Assembly: GCF_013294015.1 (NCBI RefSeq)
Contig: NZ_JABSNO010000006.1
Coordinates: 1-64,000, forward strand
Source: Frigoriflavimonas asaccharolytica
Lineage (GTDB): Bacteria > Bacteroidota > Bacteroidia > Flavobacteriales > Weeksellaceae
Direction: 5' to 3'
DNA length: 64,000 nt
Position numbers and translations under genes: made by a program. Positions 52,474 through 61,428 of the stretch are shown piece after piece; within the stretch, counting starts at the first letter, position 1; each line of letters opens with the position of its first letter. Below the pieces are notes generated by a model that searched no databases, had not been told where the DNA came from, and saw only the letters and a list, made by a program, of their open reading frames with translations.

Positions 52474-52839
52474 ATGGAAGAATCTGATGCTCAAAAAATA
52501 AAAAAACCAGAGGAGAATCATCGTGTTGCAAAATCTACGCAAACGGGATTTTCTAGTCCGGCCACACATTACAACGAACCAAGAATAGATCTCAATTCTG
52601 TACTCATTTCTAATTCTGAATCCACATTTTTTATCCGTGTGATAGATGATGCTTCGGAAAAATATGGTATCTCAAAAAATGATGTGCTGATTGTTGATAA
52701 ATCTCTTAGCCCGAAGAGAAATCAAATGGCAATCATCATCGAAGATGGAGAATTTCAAATACAAAAATTTCATAAAAAATTGACGGAAGAAATTAAGATT
52801 TGGGGCGTTATCACCTACATTATAAAATCTGTACTATGA
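52474..52839 (+). CDS. UmuD-like protein with both catalytic residues replaced
   Basis: The 121-residue protein aligns with E. coli UmuD position by position in its first 100 residues (GFSSPATHYNEPRIDLN, then FFIRV...GISKNDVLIVDKS and DGEFQIQKF). At the catalytic serine position (60) there is Ala, and at the catalytic lysine position (97) there is Gln. The cleavage dipeptide Cys24-Gly25 is Thr-Gly. A stretch of about 18 residues near the C-terminus is missing relative to E. coli. It should not self-cleave, yet it overlaps umuC by ATGA and is preserved in frame. S61 adjacent to A60 could conceivably substitute; that is unlikely. Confidence 0.85.
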   Translation: MEESDAQKIKKPEENHRVAKSTQTGFSSPATHYNEPRIDLNSVLISNSESTFFIRVIDDASEKYGISKNDVLIVDKSLSPKRNQMAIIIEDGEFQIQKFHKKLTEEIKIWGVITYIIKSVL

Positions 52840-54110
52840 TAGCTTTGGTAGATTGCAATAGTTTTTATGCATCTTGTGAACAAGTTTTTCGTCCAGATTT
52901 GCAAAATAAACCCGTCATAGTTTTGAGTAATAACGATGGTTGCGCAATTGCGGCAAACAAACATGCAAAAGCGCTTACAGAAATTCCTATGTTTCAGCCA
53001 ATTTTTAAAATAAAAAACTTGTTGGATGAAAACAATGTATCCTATTTTTCTTCCAATTATACTTTGTATAGCGATATGTCTAGACGAGTGATGAATACTT
53101 TGAGAGCATTTTCGCCATTGGTAGAGGAATATAGTATAGACGAAAGCTTTGTAGATTTATCTCATTCCACAGATTTGGATTTTCAAAATTTGGGCAGTAT
53201 TATAAAAAAAACGGTAGAAAAAAATACAGGAATTCCTGTTGGAGTTGGTATTGCGAAAACGAAATCTTTATCCAAATTAGCTAATAAATTTGCTAAAAAA
53301 ATTCCAGAAAATAATGATGTTTATGTAGTAGATACAGAAGAAAAAAGGCGAAATCTTCTAATAAACTTGAAAGTAAAAGATATTTGGGGAATTGGAAAAA
53401 AGCATACAGAAAGACTACAGAAAATCAATATAATTACTGCATTAGATTTTGCAGAAATGCCATTAGATTGGGTTCGAAAAGAAATGACCATCATTGGCGA
53501 AAGACTTTGGCGAGAATTAAATAATGAAATTTGCTTAGAATTAAATCCAATTCCAGACGCAAAACAAGGCATAGGAACGGCAAAATCTTTTGGAAAAAAA
53601 TTGACAGATTACACTTTGATAGAAGAAGCCTGCAGTTTTTACGTCTCCGAGGTTGCAGATTTGCTTCGTCAACAAAAAAGTGCCGCTACAGAAATTGAAG
53701 TTTTTCTGCAAACCAACCAATTTAGCCAATCGGATCCGCAGTATAAGAATAAAATTATTGTGAAATTATACTCACCCACGAATAGTACAATTTCTTTAAC
53801 AAAGGCCGCCTTGAAAGGTTTGAGAGAAATTTATTTACCCGGATATCGCTATAAAAAAGTAGGCGTAAATCTCACACATTTTGTTCCAGAAAATGAAATA
53901 CAAGCGAGTTTATTTGATGAAAAAACCAAGATTGAAAGTGAAGAAATAACCAAAGTGATGGATATTCTCAACAATAAATTTGGAAAAAACAAAGTGAAAC
54001 TAGCCGTAGTTGGAACTCGAGAAAAAGAATGGTCTTTGATTAAAGAACATCGCAGTCCAAGATTTACTACGCAATGGGACGAATTATTGACCATCGGAAA
54101 AGCAGAATAG
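52836..54110 (+). CDS. umuC: Y-family DNA polymerase, UmuC-like
   Basis: The 424-residue translesion polymerase begins MIALVDCNSFYASCEQVFRP with the first catalytic Asp, and contains SIDESFVDL with the catalytic DE pair. The little-finger region and C-terminal tail (GTREKEWSLIKEHRSPRFTT) match UmuC rather than DinB. The longest frame starts at 52800, but the ATG at 52836 overlaps the umuD stop (ATGA) and is the right start. It bypasses DNA lesions. Confidence 0.9.
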   Translation: MIALVDCNSFYASCEQVFRPDLQNKPVIVLSNNDGCAIAANKHAKALTEIPMFQPIFKIKNLLDENNVSYFSSNYTLYSDMSRRVMNTLRAFSPLVEEYSIDESFVDLSHSTDLDFQNLGSIIKKTVEKNTGIPVGVGIAKTKSLSKLANKFAKKIPENNDVYVVDTEEKRRNLLINLKVKDIWGIGKKHTERLQKINIITALDFAEMPLDWVRKEMTIIGERLWRELNNEICLELNPIPDAKQGIGTAKSFGKKLTDYTLIEEACSFYVSEVADLLRQQKSAATEIEVFLQTNQFSQSDPQYKNKIIVKLYSPTNSTISLTKAALKGLREIYLPGYRYKKVGVNLTHFVPENEIQASLFDEKTKIESEEITKVMDILNNKFGKNKVKLAVVGTREKEWSLIKEHRSPRFTTQWDELLTIGKAE

Positions 54111-54149
54111 ACGGTAGATTTCCTTAAAAATTTTCTCATTTTAAAAACT

Positions 54150-54215
54150 TACACCTAATTAATTAGGTATATTCGGTTTTTATAGTATCTTTGTATCACT
54201 AAATAATTAGGTGTA
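54150..54215 (+). promoter_or_regulatory. BlaI-type operator and promoter of the blaI/blaR-like operon
   Basis: A near-perfect 22-base palindrome (54150-54171) with core ACCTAATTAATTAGGT (54153-54168) lies just upstream of the -7 box TATCTTTG (54186-54193). An exact 12-base half-site TAATTAGGTGTA (54204-54215) overlaps the start codon. Two copies flanking the promoter indicate autorepression by the BlaI-like product. Confidence 0.75.
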
Positions 54216-54580
54216 TGAAAATTCCTTCCTTAACAAAAGCAGAAGAACAAGTGATGCAATATCTTTGGACGCTAGAAAAAGCCTTTCTCAAGGATATTCT
54301 AGAGCTTTTTCCAGAGCCAAAACCGCACACGAATACCGTTTCTACCACTTTAAAATTTTTGAAAGACAAAAAAATTGTCGATTTCAAAATTTTTGGACGG
54401 CAACACGAATATTTTCCCTTGATACCAAAGGAAAAGTACAGCGGAAAAACGATGAAAAATTTGGTAAAAGATTATTTTGAAGGATCTTACAAAGAAGCGG
54501 TTTCTTATTTAATACAAAAAGAAGAACTTTCTGTAGAAGATTTAGAATTACTGCTCAACGAATTTAAAAACAACGACTAA
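54215..54580 (+). CDS. BlaI/MecI/CopY-family transcriptional repressor
   Basis: The 121-residue winged-helix protein begins LTKAEEQVMQYLWTLEKAFL and contains TNTVSTTLKFLKDKKIVDF, the DNA-recognition helix, plus the dimerising C-terminus. It should repress its own operon through the palindrome just upstream. It is followed with one-base overlap by a membrane M56 protease, the usual antirepressor partner. No beta-lactamase lies nearby, so the inducer may not be a beta-lactam. Confidence 0.88.
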   Translation: MKIPSLTKAEEQVMQYLWTLEKAFLKDILELFPEPKPHTNTVSTTLKFLKDKKIVDFKIFGRQHEYFPLIPKEKYSGKTMKNLVKDYFEGSYKEAVSYLIQKEELSVEDLELLLNEFKNND

Positions 54581-56700
54581 TGGAAACACTATTACTATAT
54601 TTTCTGAAAATGATCGTATTTTCTAGTTTGATGTTTGTGTATTATTTTGTGTTTTTAAAGGATAAAACTTTTCACCATTACAACAGATTTTATTTGCTAT
54701 CGATAATTTTTATAAGCATTTTATTGCCTTTGATAAAAGTAGAATACTTCACGATAGAAGTGAATCCAGATGTTTATTTGTTGCTAGAAAATATGCAAAT
54801 CATTAAATCTGATGCAGAAAGTAATTTTCAATTTTCACCCTATTTTCTAGTTGGTAGTTTACTATTTTTGGGCTCAATATTTTATTTAATTAAATTATCT
54901 ATAGGATTATACAAGATTCATCGCCTACAATTTAATTATGAAAAAGAAACATTCCAAGGCATTAATTTTTATCAAACAAAATTAGAAGATGCACCATTTT
55001 CATTTTTAAAAAATCTCTTCTGGAAAGATTCCATTGCAATCAATTCTACCTATGGAAAGCAAATCTTGAAACACGAAATGGTGCACATCGAGCAAAATCA
55101 TACGTTGGATAAATTATTAATTTCTACAGTAACCGCAATATTTTGGTTCAACCCGATATTTCATTTATTAAAAAGAGAAATTTCTCTCTTGCACGAATAT
55201 TTGGCAGACAAAAAAACGGTGCAAAAAAACGACGTGAAAGCTTTTGCACAAATGCTTTTAAGCAGCCATTTCGCGGAAACTAATTTGCCAGCAACCAGTC
55301 AATTCTTAAATTCTAACCTCAAAAAAAGATTAATCATGCTTAAAAAATCACACACAAAATTCAGTTATGCCCGCAAAATTTTAGCTCTACCATTGGTATT
55401 TATTTTAGGTTTCGCATTTTTGGTAAATGCTAAAAACAGAGAAATTTCTAAAACAAATGTTGAAATTGCAAAAGCGGTTTTTCAGATTAAGAATGATACT
55501 ATTAAAAATCCGTACAAAAGAAATAATATAGACACTTTTAGTTTTAAAAATAAAATAGCAGAATCATCAGAAACAGAAGTTTTCACAATTGATAATAAAG
55601 TTGTTTCCAAACAAGAATACAAAGATTTTTATTTGAAAAATATTGGGAACGAAAATTTTAAATATTTTTTAAATGAAATTACGGATTTAAATCCTAAAAG
55701 AGTTTTTGGAGCTTCATTAGTTGAAAAAAGCGGATATGAAATTTCTGAGAACAAAATAAAATTTAATGAAAAAACAACAGATAACGGTAGAGAAGGGCTT
55801 GTTGCATCATCTCACTCACAAGGAATAAATTCTTATTATTCAAAAAATGTAAACAATTCAACAGAAAAAGATCAATTCTATTTTAATTACAAAAAAATTT
55901 CAAGAAAAGATTTTTTAAAATTAGTGAATGAGGATTTAGGAAAATCTACCAATTACTTTGGTTATATTGAAAGTGTAAATAATAATAAGATTTTCAGCGC
56001 AAAAAGTGACATGAATTTGCAATTACCTGATGAATTTATAAATGCATTAGATAAAAAGTATTCTTTTCAAACTCAAAAATATACATCAACTGCAACTAAT
56101 TCAATAGCCAATTCTCAATCAAAGAATAATAGTAAAACTGGTAATGCAAAAAATGCTAAAGAATCAGATATATTTATTATAGATGAAGTAAAGAAAACGA
56201 AAATTGAATATTTAAATATGCTCGCTGAAATTGAGAATAAAGATCAATTAAAATTCATTTTTAAAACCGATAAAACTGAAAATGATGTGAAAATCTACGG
56301 TGTTTGGACTAAAGGTTTTGCGAAAATTAAAAATTACTCAGCGACATCTACATTTGTTGAAGATGATTATGACAAGCAGTATGATGCAGATGCGGCTAAA
56401 GTAATAGAAATTCAAGAAAATTTAAAAAAGAAATTAGGAAAAAAAGTAGTGTTAGAAAATGTAGCAATTGAAAGAAAATTTCCTGATGGTTCAAATTATA
56501 AAATAGAAGTAAAAGGGGACAAAGTAACTATGGATCCTACTTTATCCAATAAGTACGATAAAATCTACATCAATGGAAAACTTTCTACACAAGCAGATTT
56601 AGATAAAATTGATAAAAATAAAATCACATCTCAAAAAATCAAAAAAAATAACGATAACGGAGAAATTAACAATGAAATAAAAATTCGAACAAAAAAATAG
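54580..56700 (+). CDS. M56-family membrane metalloprotease (BlaR1-like)
   Basis: The 706-residue protein has about four membrane helices; the zinc motif HEMVHIEQNH at 165-174 faces the cytoplasm. Further zinc residues lie in LLHEYLADKKT. A fourth helix (ILALPLVFILGFAFLV, about 265-285) leads to a long periplasmic region of about 420 residues, Lys/Asn-rich. This region is not a penicillin-binding domain as in true BlaR1. It should sense an unknown signal and cleave the BlaI-like repressor. A terminator follows. Confidence 0.85.
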   Translation: METLLLYFLKMIVFSSLMFVYYFVFLKDKTFHHYNRFYLLSIIFISILLPLIKVEYFTIEVNPDVYLLLENMQIIKSDAESNFQFSPYFLVGSLLFLGSIFYLIKLSIGLYKIHRLQFNYEKETFQGINFYQTKLEDAPFSFLKNLFWKDSIAINSTYGKQILKHEMVHIEQNHTLDKLLISTVTAIFWFNPIFHLLKREISLLHEYLADKKTVQKNDVKAFAQMLLSSHFAETNLPATSQFLNSNLKKRLIMLKKSHTKFSYARKILALPLVFILGFAFLVNAKNREISKTNVEIAKAVFQIKNDTIKNPYKRNNIDTFSFKNKIAESSETEVFTIDNKVVSKQEYKDFYLKNIGNENFKYFLNEITDLNPKRVFGASLVEKSGYEISENKIKFNEKTTDNGREGLVASSHSQGINSYYSKNVNNSTEKDQFYFNYKKISRKDFLKLVNEDLGKSTNYFGYIESVNNNKIFSAKSDMNLQLPDEFINALDKKYSFQTQKYTSTATNSIANSQSKNNSKTGNAKNAKESDIFIIDEVKKTKIEYLNMLAEIENKDQLKFIFKTDKTENDVKIYGVWTKGFAKIKNYSATSTFVEDDYDKQYDADAAKVIEIQENLKKKLGKKVVLENVAIERKFPDGSNYKIEVKGDKVTMDPTLSNKYDKIYINGKLSTQADLDKIDKNKITSQKIKKNNDNGEINNEIKIRTKK

Positions 56701-56723
56701 TTTATATTTATTTTTACTCATTC

Positions 56724-56765
56724 ACTTTGCCACACCTGTAGCTATCGGGATTGGCAAAGTTTTTT
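56724..56765 (+). terminator. Terminator of the blaI/blaR-like operon
   Basis: ACTTTGCCA and TGGCAAAGT form a 9-bp stem around a 19-base loop, followed by T6. Confidence 0.75.
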
Positions 56766-56831
56766 CGTGAAAATTCAACTTTTTCCATTTTTTAAATCAT
56801 ATTCTAAACGATAGTTCTTTGTAGTAATATC

Positions 56832-56851
56832 AAAATCTTTGGCAAAGTTTT
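56832..56851 (+). repeat. 20-base direct repeat, left copy, before the GLPGLI gene
   Basis: AAAATCTTTGGCAAAGTTTT is found again at 57756-57775 with one mismatch, on the other side of the broken GLPGLI gene. Confidence 0.6.
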
Positions 56852-56873
56852 ATATATTTACAAAAACATTATT

Positions 56874-57725
56874 ATGAAAAAATCTTCCCTTTTGTTTTTG
56901 CTTTTCGCCGTTTTTTTTTCCGCACAAAACCAACGTTTTTCTTATGAATATAAATTCGTGAAAGATTCTACAGCAAAAGACAAAATAACCTCTGAAATGA
57001 TGGATTTGGATATTACTGCCAAAGGTTCTAAATTCTATAGCAGCACTCAGAAAATCGCAGATTCATTACTAGAAAAATTGTATGCTCAGAATACCGAAAC
57101 TTTTGATTATTCAGGAATTACTTGAGGGAAAGTAGACGAGGTGGTAGAAAAAACCTACCCAGATTATAAAATTTTTCTTTTCCAAAGATTAGAAAGAGAT
57201 ATGTATAAAATTGAAGAAGATAGAAAATTAGTTTGGAAAATCGCTCCTGAAGTAGAAAAAATTGGAAGTTGGGATGCACAAAAAGCAACCACCAAAATGT
57301 ATGGCAGAACTTGGACGGCATGGTTTGCAAAAAGTTTACCTTTTCAAGATGGACCGTATAAATTTCATGGTTTGCCAGGTTTGATTGTGAAAATTTCAGA
57401 TGATTCTCAATCTCATCTATTTGAATTAAAAGCTGTGAAAAATTTACCAAAAGATTACGATTGGAAAACTGCCGCAGAAAAAATTGCACACATTCAGCCA
57501 ATTTCCTTAAATCCAGAAAGATTTAAAAAAGTTTTTAAGATTTTCCGAAAAGATCCAATGGCTTCTACAAGACAAATGATGGGCAGTAGTGGTGTAACAA
57601 TATCTTGGACGGATGAAAATGGAAAAGTATTAGATCCGAATAAACAGATAAAATCACAAGAGGAAAATATGCTAGAGGGGTTTAAAAAAGATAATAATTT
57701 GCTGGAAATAGATTTGTTGAAATAA
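56874..57725 (+). pseudogene. GLPGLI-family exported protein broken by one in-frame stop
   Basis: Reading in one frame from the ATG at 56874 to the TAA at 57725 gives a complete protein of 283 codons. It has a signal peptide (LLFLLFAVFFSAQ) and the family hallmark FHGLPGLIVKISDD. A single TGA at 57123-57125 interrupts it after residue 83 (DYSGIT). The reading frame is unchanged on both sides, so this is a point mutation rather than a frameshift. Standard callers would report an 83-residue and a 194-residue piece. A sequencing error is possible but cannot be judged here. Confidence 0.85.
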
Positions 57726-57755
57726 CAATTTTTCTATGCTAAATTTTGAAAGTTT

Positions 57756-57775
57756 AAAATCTGTGGCAAAGTTTT
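57756..57775 (+). repeat. 20-base direct repeat, right copy
   Basis: AAAATCTGTGGCAAAGTTTT matches the element at 56832 in 19 of 20 positions and is followed by T3. Confidence 0.6.
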
Positions 57776-57791
57776 TTTATCTAAAATCTAT

Positions 57792-58466
57792 TTACAATTT
57801 AGAATTCATTAATAAAAGTGAAACAAAATCTATTATAAAGTGTACCATAATCAGAACTTTTAGATTAGAATATTTGTAATAGAAAATCCCAAATATAAGT
57901 CCCATAACTGTCGGAACCAAAACATTGCTTATTGTTCCATAGCTGAAATGCATGAGGCCAAAAAACACGGAAGTTATACCAATCGCAATATAAGGATTCT
58001 TGTAGATTTTCATTAATCTAGATTGCATGTAGCCTCTAAACATCAGTTCTTCCGTAACTGCTGCTGTAATACTGATGAAGAAAATCATAAAATAATTGTC
58101 TTTTATCAGCATGGATATTTGTCCCAATTTTTTGCTGCTTTCTTCTTTTATGATGAGTTTTATGAAGAGATTTACCGTTGCAGAAGGAATGATCGTTACA
58201 AAATACACCAAAATTACAATACCAAAAAATCTAAAAATGGGAAAATTGTTTTCATTTTGAAGCAGCATATTTTGTTTTTCTACAAATTTGCAATAGAAGA
58301 AAAGCAATAAAAGAACAAACCAAATTATGAGTCTCGAAATAAAAAATGAAGTAATATTAAATCCTTTTCTTTCAGAAAATAGATCAATAAAATTAGAACT
58401 ATATAATAGTATTGAAAATAGAGAAATTACTAAAAGTATAATTCCAATTGAATATTTTTTCGTCAT
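57792..58466 (-). CDS. CPBP-family intramembrane metalloprotease
   Basis: The 224-residue protein has about seven helices and the Abi/CPBP motifs TEELMFRGY, FGLMHF and VHFIIDF, with the zinc-binding Glu and His residues intact. Such proteases act in protein maturation or immunity to bacteriocins. It sits between the GLPGLI pseudogene and the GH92 gene, with its own promoter. Confidence 0.85.
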   Translation of the reverse strand: MTKKYSIGIILLVISLFSILLYSSNFIDLFSERKGFNITSFFISRLIIWFVLLLLFFYCKFVEKQNMLLQNENNFPIFRFFGIVILVYFVTIIPSATVNLFIKLIIKEESSKKLGQISMLIKDNYFMIFFISITAAVTEELMFRGYMQSRLMKIYKNPYIAIGITSVFFGLMHFSYGTISNVLVPTVMGLIFGIFYYKYSNLKVLIMVHFIIDFVSLLLMNSKL

Positions 58467-58489
58467 TGTTGATAGTAAGTTTTGATGTG

Positions 58490-58497
58490 CAAATTTA
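58490..58497 (-). promoter_or_regulatory. Promoter -7 box of the CPBP gene
   Basis: Reverse-strand TAAATTTG, 23 bases before the ATG at 58466 and just after the end of the GH92 gene. Confidence 0.45.
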
Positions 58498-58499
58498 AA

Positions 58500-61307
58500 T
58501 TATCTCACCTCAATTTCATCAATAAAAATAAAAGCATCGCCACCAACTCCTTGATGCCAATCTGGTAGCTTTCCAAAATTGTAGGCTTTTACTTTTATAA
58601 ATCTTGTCGTTGTTGGTAATAATTTTGCAACAATTTTTTTAATGCTTATGTCGTAATTTTTCGCATCTACTTCATTGTTAATCGTTTCAATTAGGAAATA
58701 TTCTTTATCGTTTCTGGAGGCATAAAATTCCACTTTTGAAGGCATCAAAATCCATGAGCGAGAATCTTGCAGAAAATTCGCAGAAATCTCTGAGATTTCC
58801 TTTTCTTTTTTCAAATCGATCACCGCTTCAAAATCTTGCGATTGATAACCTTGCCATTCGCCTTTTTTCCAATTTTCGTCGCCGTAAATTCCGTCTATCA
58901 AACCTTCATCTCCACCTGCAGTATATTGCGAATTGTATTTTGAATGGATGTTGATAGAATAATTATTGGGTTTTTTGTAGAAAGTTCCAGAAATGGTATT
59001 GCTTTGTCCGTTTTTATTTTTCACATAAGCTTGAATTGTTGAGGTTTCATTAATGAAAAAAGCTTCTTTATATTTAACAAAAGTTCGTTTTTTTGTAGAA
59101 TAGTCAAAGCCTTTTATACTTTCTAAAAAGTAAATTTCATCATGAGGACTTTCAGAAAAAAGGTCAATTTTTAAATTATTTTTAAAAGATTTGCTTTCTG
59201 CTTCAATTGTAGGAACTGGAATAATGACCGGATAGATTTTTAAGCCACCAAAATTTTTATCAAAGTTGTTTACTTTAGCAATAGATTCTGCAATATTTTC
59301 TAATTTTCCTTCACCAAAATTAATTTTCCCATTTTTAAAATAAGGTTCCACACTTTCCCATTTATCTAAACCTGGGGTAACTTGATAAATTCCCATCGAA
59401 CTTAAAACATACCACGCAGACATTTGTCCGCAATCTTCATTGCCGATCAATCCATCTGGGGAATTTTTGTAGAAATTTTCTAAAATATAATGAACTTTTT
59501 TCTTCGTTTTGTTGGGTTTTCCGATGTAATTATACAAATAAGCCATGTGATGACTTGGCTCGTTTCCGTGCGCATATTGCCCGATTAATCCCGTAACATC
59601 CACTTGTTCTCTTCCTGTCGTTTTACTTTCAGAATTAAACATTTCGTCTAATTTTTGTTCAAATTTTGCATTTCCACCAAAAGTTTCTATCATTCCAGAA
59701 ATATCTTGCGGTACGAAGAAAGTATATTGCCACGCATTTCCTTCCGTATAATTATTATTCACTTCTCGCGGATCAAAAGGTTTTTCCCAACCGCCATTTT
59801 TCTTGGGTTGAATGAAACCCGTTTTATAATTGAAGAGATTTTTCCAATTTTGAGAACGTTTCATGAAGTATTCGTAATCAGAATTTTTATTTAAAATTTG
59901 CGCCATTTGTGCAATGCACCAATCGTCATAAGCATATTCCAAGGTTTTAGAAACGCTCTCATGATCGTCGTCTATAGAAATAAATCCGTTTTCTTTGTAG
60001 GCTTTCAATCCCAAAACATCTAGCATTGCAGAACTTTTGCTCGCTTCAAATGCTTTTTCATAATCAAAACCTGTAATTCCTTTTGCCATAGCGTCTGCAA
60101 TCACAGAAACAGAGTGATAGCCTATCATACAATCGGTTTCGTTGCTGGCTAATTCCCAAACTGGCAATCTTCCACCTTGTTCGTACATTTTCAGAAATGT
60201 ATTGATGTAATCTGCGGTTCTTTTTTTATCAATTAAAGTATAAAGCGGATGTGCAGCACGAAAAGTATCCCAAAGTGAAAAGACGGAATAATAATTAAAA
60301 CCTTCTGCTCTGTGAATTTTATTGTCCATTCCGCGGTATTTTCCATCTAAATCTTGTGCAATATTGGGTTGAATCATGGTGTGATACAGCGCAGTGTAGA
60401 AAATCGCCATTTTATCTTGATCCTTATCTTTCACTTCAATTTTAGAAAGTTCTTTGTTCCAAAGATTTTCTGCATCAGCTTTCACTTTTTCGAAATCCCA
60501 ATGTTTTATTTCTGTTGAATTCAATTTTGCACCTTCAAAACTTGTGGGCGAAAGTGAAACTTTTACGAGAATTTTCTCGCCTTTTTTGACTTTATTAGAA
60601 AATGCCACCTTAATATTAAATCCCTTGTAACCAGTATGCATTGTTCCAATTTGTGGTATGCTTTCTTCATATCCTGTACTTTCAGGCATTGGTTTTGAAA
60701 ATTCGATTCTAGCATAGACATATTGATTTTGCGCCCAAGATTTGCTTCTTCGCAAAATTTCAACAGTTTTATTATCAATAATTCTTACTTCGCCTTCCAA
60801 TAATTCATCCCGATGATTTAGATCTAAAATAATGTTGGCATTTCCAGCTTTATTAAAAGTATATTCGTGAAAACCAACTCGGGTAGAAGTGGTTAAACGA
60901 ACATCTATATCGTCATCATCTAATTTTACGGAATAAAATCCTGCGCTTGCTTTTTCATTTTCATGAGAAAATTTTGAAGAATACACTTTGTTATCAAAAC
61001 TCGGTTCGCCCATAGTTGGCATCAACATGATATCTCCAAAATCTGAAACACCAGTTCCGTTGAGATGTGTGTGCGAAAACCCGTATATCACATTATCTGA
61101 ATAATGATAACCAGAACAACCATCCCAACTACCATCAATTCTGGTATCTGGCGAAAGTTGCACCATTCCGTGTGGCACAGTTGCACCAGGAAAAGTATGT
61201 CCATGTCCGCCAGTTCCGATGAAAGGATTTACGTGTTTTGCGAAGTTTTGAGCGTTAGAAAAAATCGAAATTATAATTAATAATGTTGTAGAAATATATT
61301 TCATCAT
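58500..61307 (-). CDS. GH92 exo-alpha-mannosidase, exported
   Basis: The 935-residue protein has a signal peptide (TLLIIISIFSNAQ) and the GH92 start NPFIGTGGHGHTFPGATVPH. The catalytic core runs through VFSLWDTFRAAHPLY, LPVWELASNETDCMIGYHSV and TEGNAWQYTFFVPQD to GNEDCGQMSAWYVLSSMGIY, with the calcium-binding acidic residues of the family. A C-terminal F5/8-type (discoidin) carbohydrate-binding domain of about 150 residues follows. It likely trims alpha-mannose from glycans in the periplasm. No SusCD pair or other glycan genes are next to it. Confidence 0.9.
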   Translation of the reverse strand: MMKYISTTLLIIISIFSNAQNFAKHVNPFIGTGGHGHTFPGATVPHGMVQLSPDTRIDGSWDGCSGYHYSDNVIYGFSHTHLNGTGVSDFGDIMLMPTMGEPSFDNKVYSSKFSHENEKASAGFYSVKLDDDDIDVRLTTSTRVGFHEYTFNKAGNANIILDLNHRDELLEGEVRIIDNKTVEILRRSKSWAQNQYVYARIEFSKPMPESTGYEESIPQIGTMHTGYKGFNIKVAFSNKVKKGEKILVKVSLSPTSFEGAKLNSTEIKHWDFEKVKADAENLWNKELSKIEVKDKDQDKMAIFYTALYHTMIQPNIAQDLDGKYRGMDNKIHRAEGFNYYSVFSLWDTFRAAHPLYTLIDKKRTADYINTFLKMYEQGGRLPVWELASNETDCMIGYHSVSVIADAMAKGITGFDYEKAFEASKSSAMLDVLGLKAYKENGFISIDDDHESVSKTLEYAYDDWCIAQMAQILNKNSDYEYFMKRSQNWKNLFNYKTGFIQPKKNGGWEKPFDPREVNNNYTEGNAWQYTFFVPQDISGMIETFGGNAKFEQKLDEMFNSESKTTGREQVDVTGLIGQYAHGNEPSHHMAYLYNYIGKPNKTKKKVHYILENFYKNSPDGLIGNEDCGQMSAWYVLSSMGIYQVTPGLDKWESVEPYFKNGKINFGEGKLENIAESIAKVNNFDKNFGGLKIYPVIIPVPTIEAESKSFKNNLKIDLFSESPHDEIYFLESIKGFDYSTKKRTFVKYKEAFFINETSTIQAYVKNKNGQSNTISGTFYKKPNNYSINIHSKYNSQYTAGGDEGLIDGIYGDENWKKGEWQGYQSQDFEAVIDLKKEKEISEISANFLQDSRSWILMPSKVEFYASRNDKEYFLIETINNEVDAKNYDISIKKIVAKLLPTTTRFIKVKAYNFGKLPDWHQGVGGDAFIFIDEIEVR

Positions 61308-61396
61308 TTAATTTTTTTAAATTTAATAAAATTTCATTTAATAATTTGCTGATATAGATTTGTTTTTAATCATTCTAAATTACAGAAATAAATCCT

Positions 61397-61404
61397 TAAA
61401 TTTG
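61397..61404 (+). promoter_or_regulatory. Promoter -7 box of the mrp-like gene
   Basis: TAAATTTG, 24 bases before the ATG at 61429. It lies inside the longer open frame that starts at 61360, which rules out that earlier start. Confidence 0.45.
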
Positions 61405-61428
61405 TGGTATCAATTTATTATTAAAATT

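Noticed and set aside
57792-58466. Bacteriocin-immunity system around the CPBP protease
   Set aside because: No bacteriocin, exporter or regulator gene lies next to it; the family is widespread and generic.
61360-61428. Longer N-terminus for the Mrp protein
   Set aside because: The extra 23 residues are hydrophobic and unlike the family, and the segment contains the promoter -7 box at 61397.
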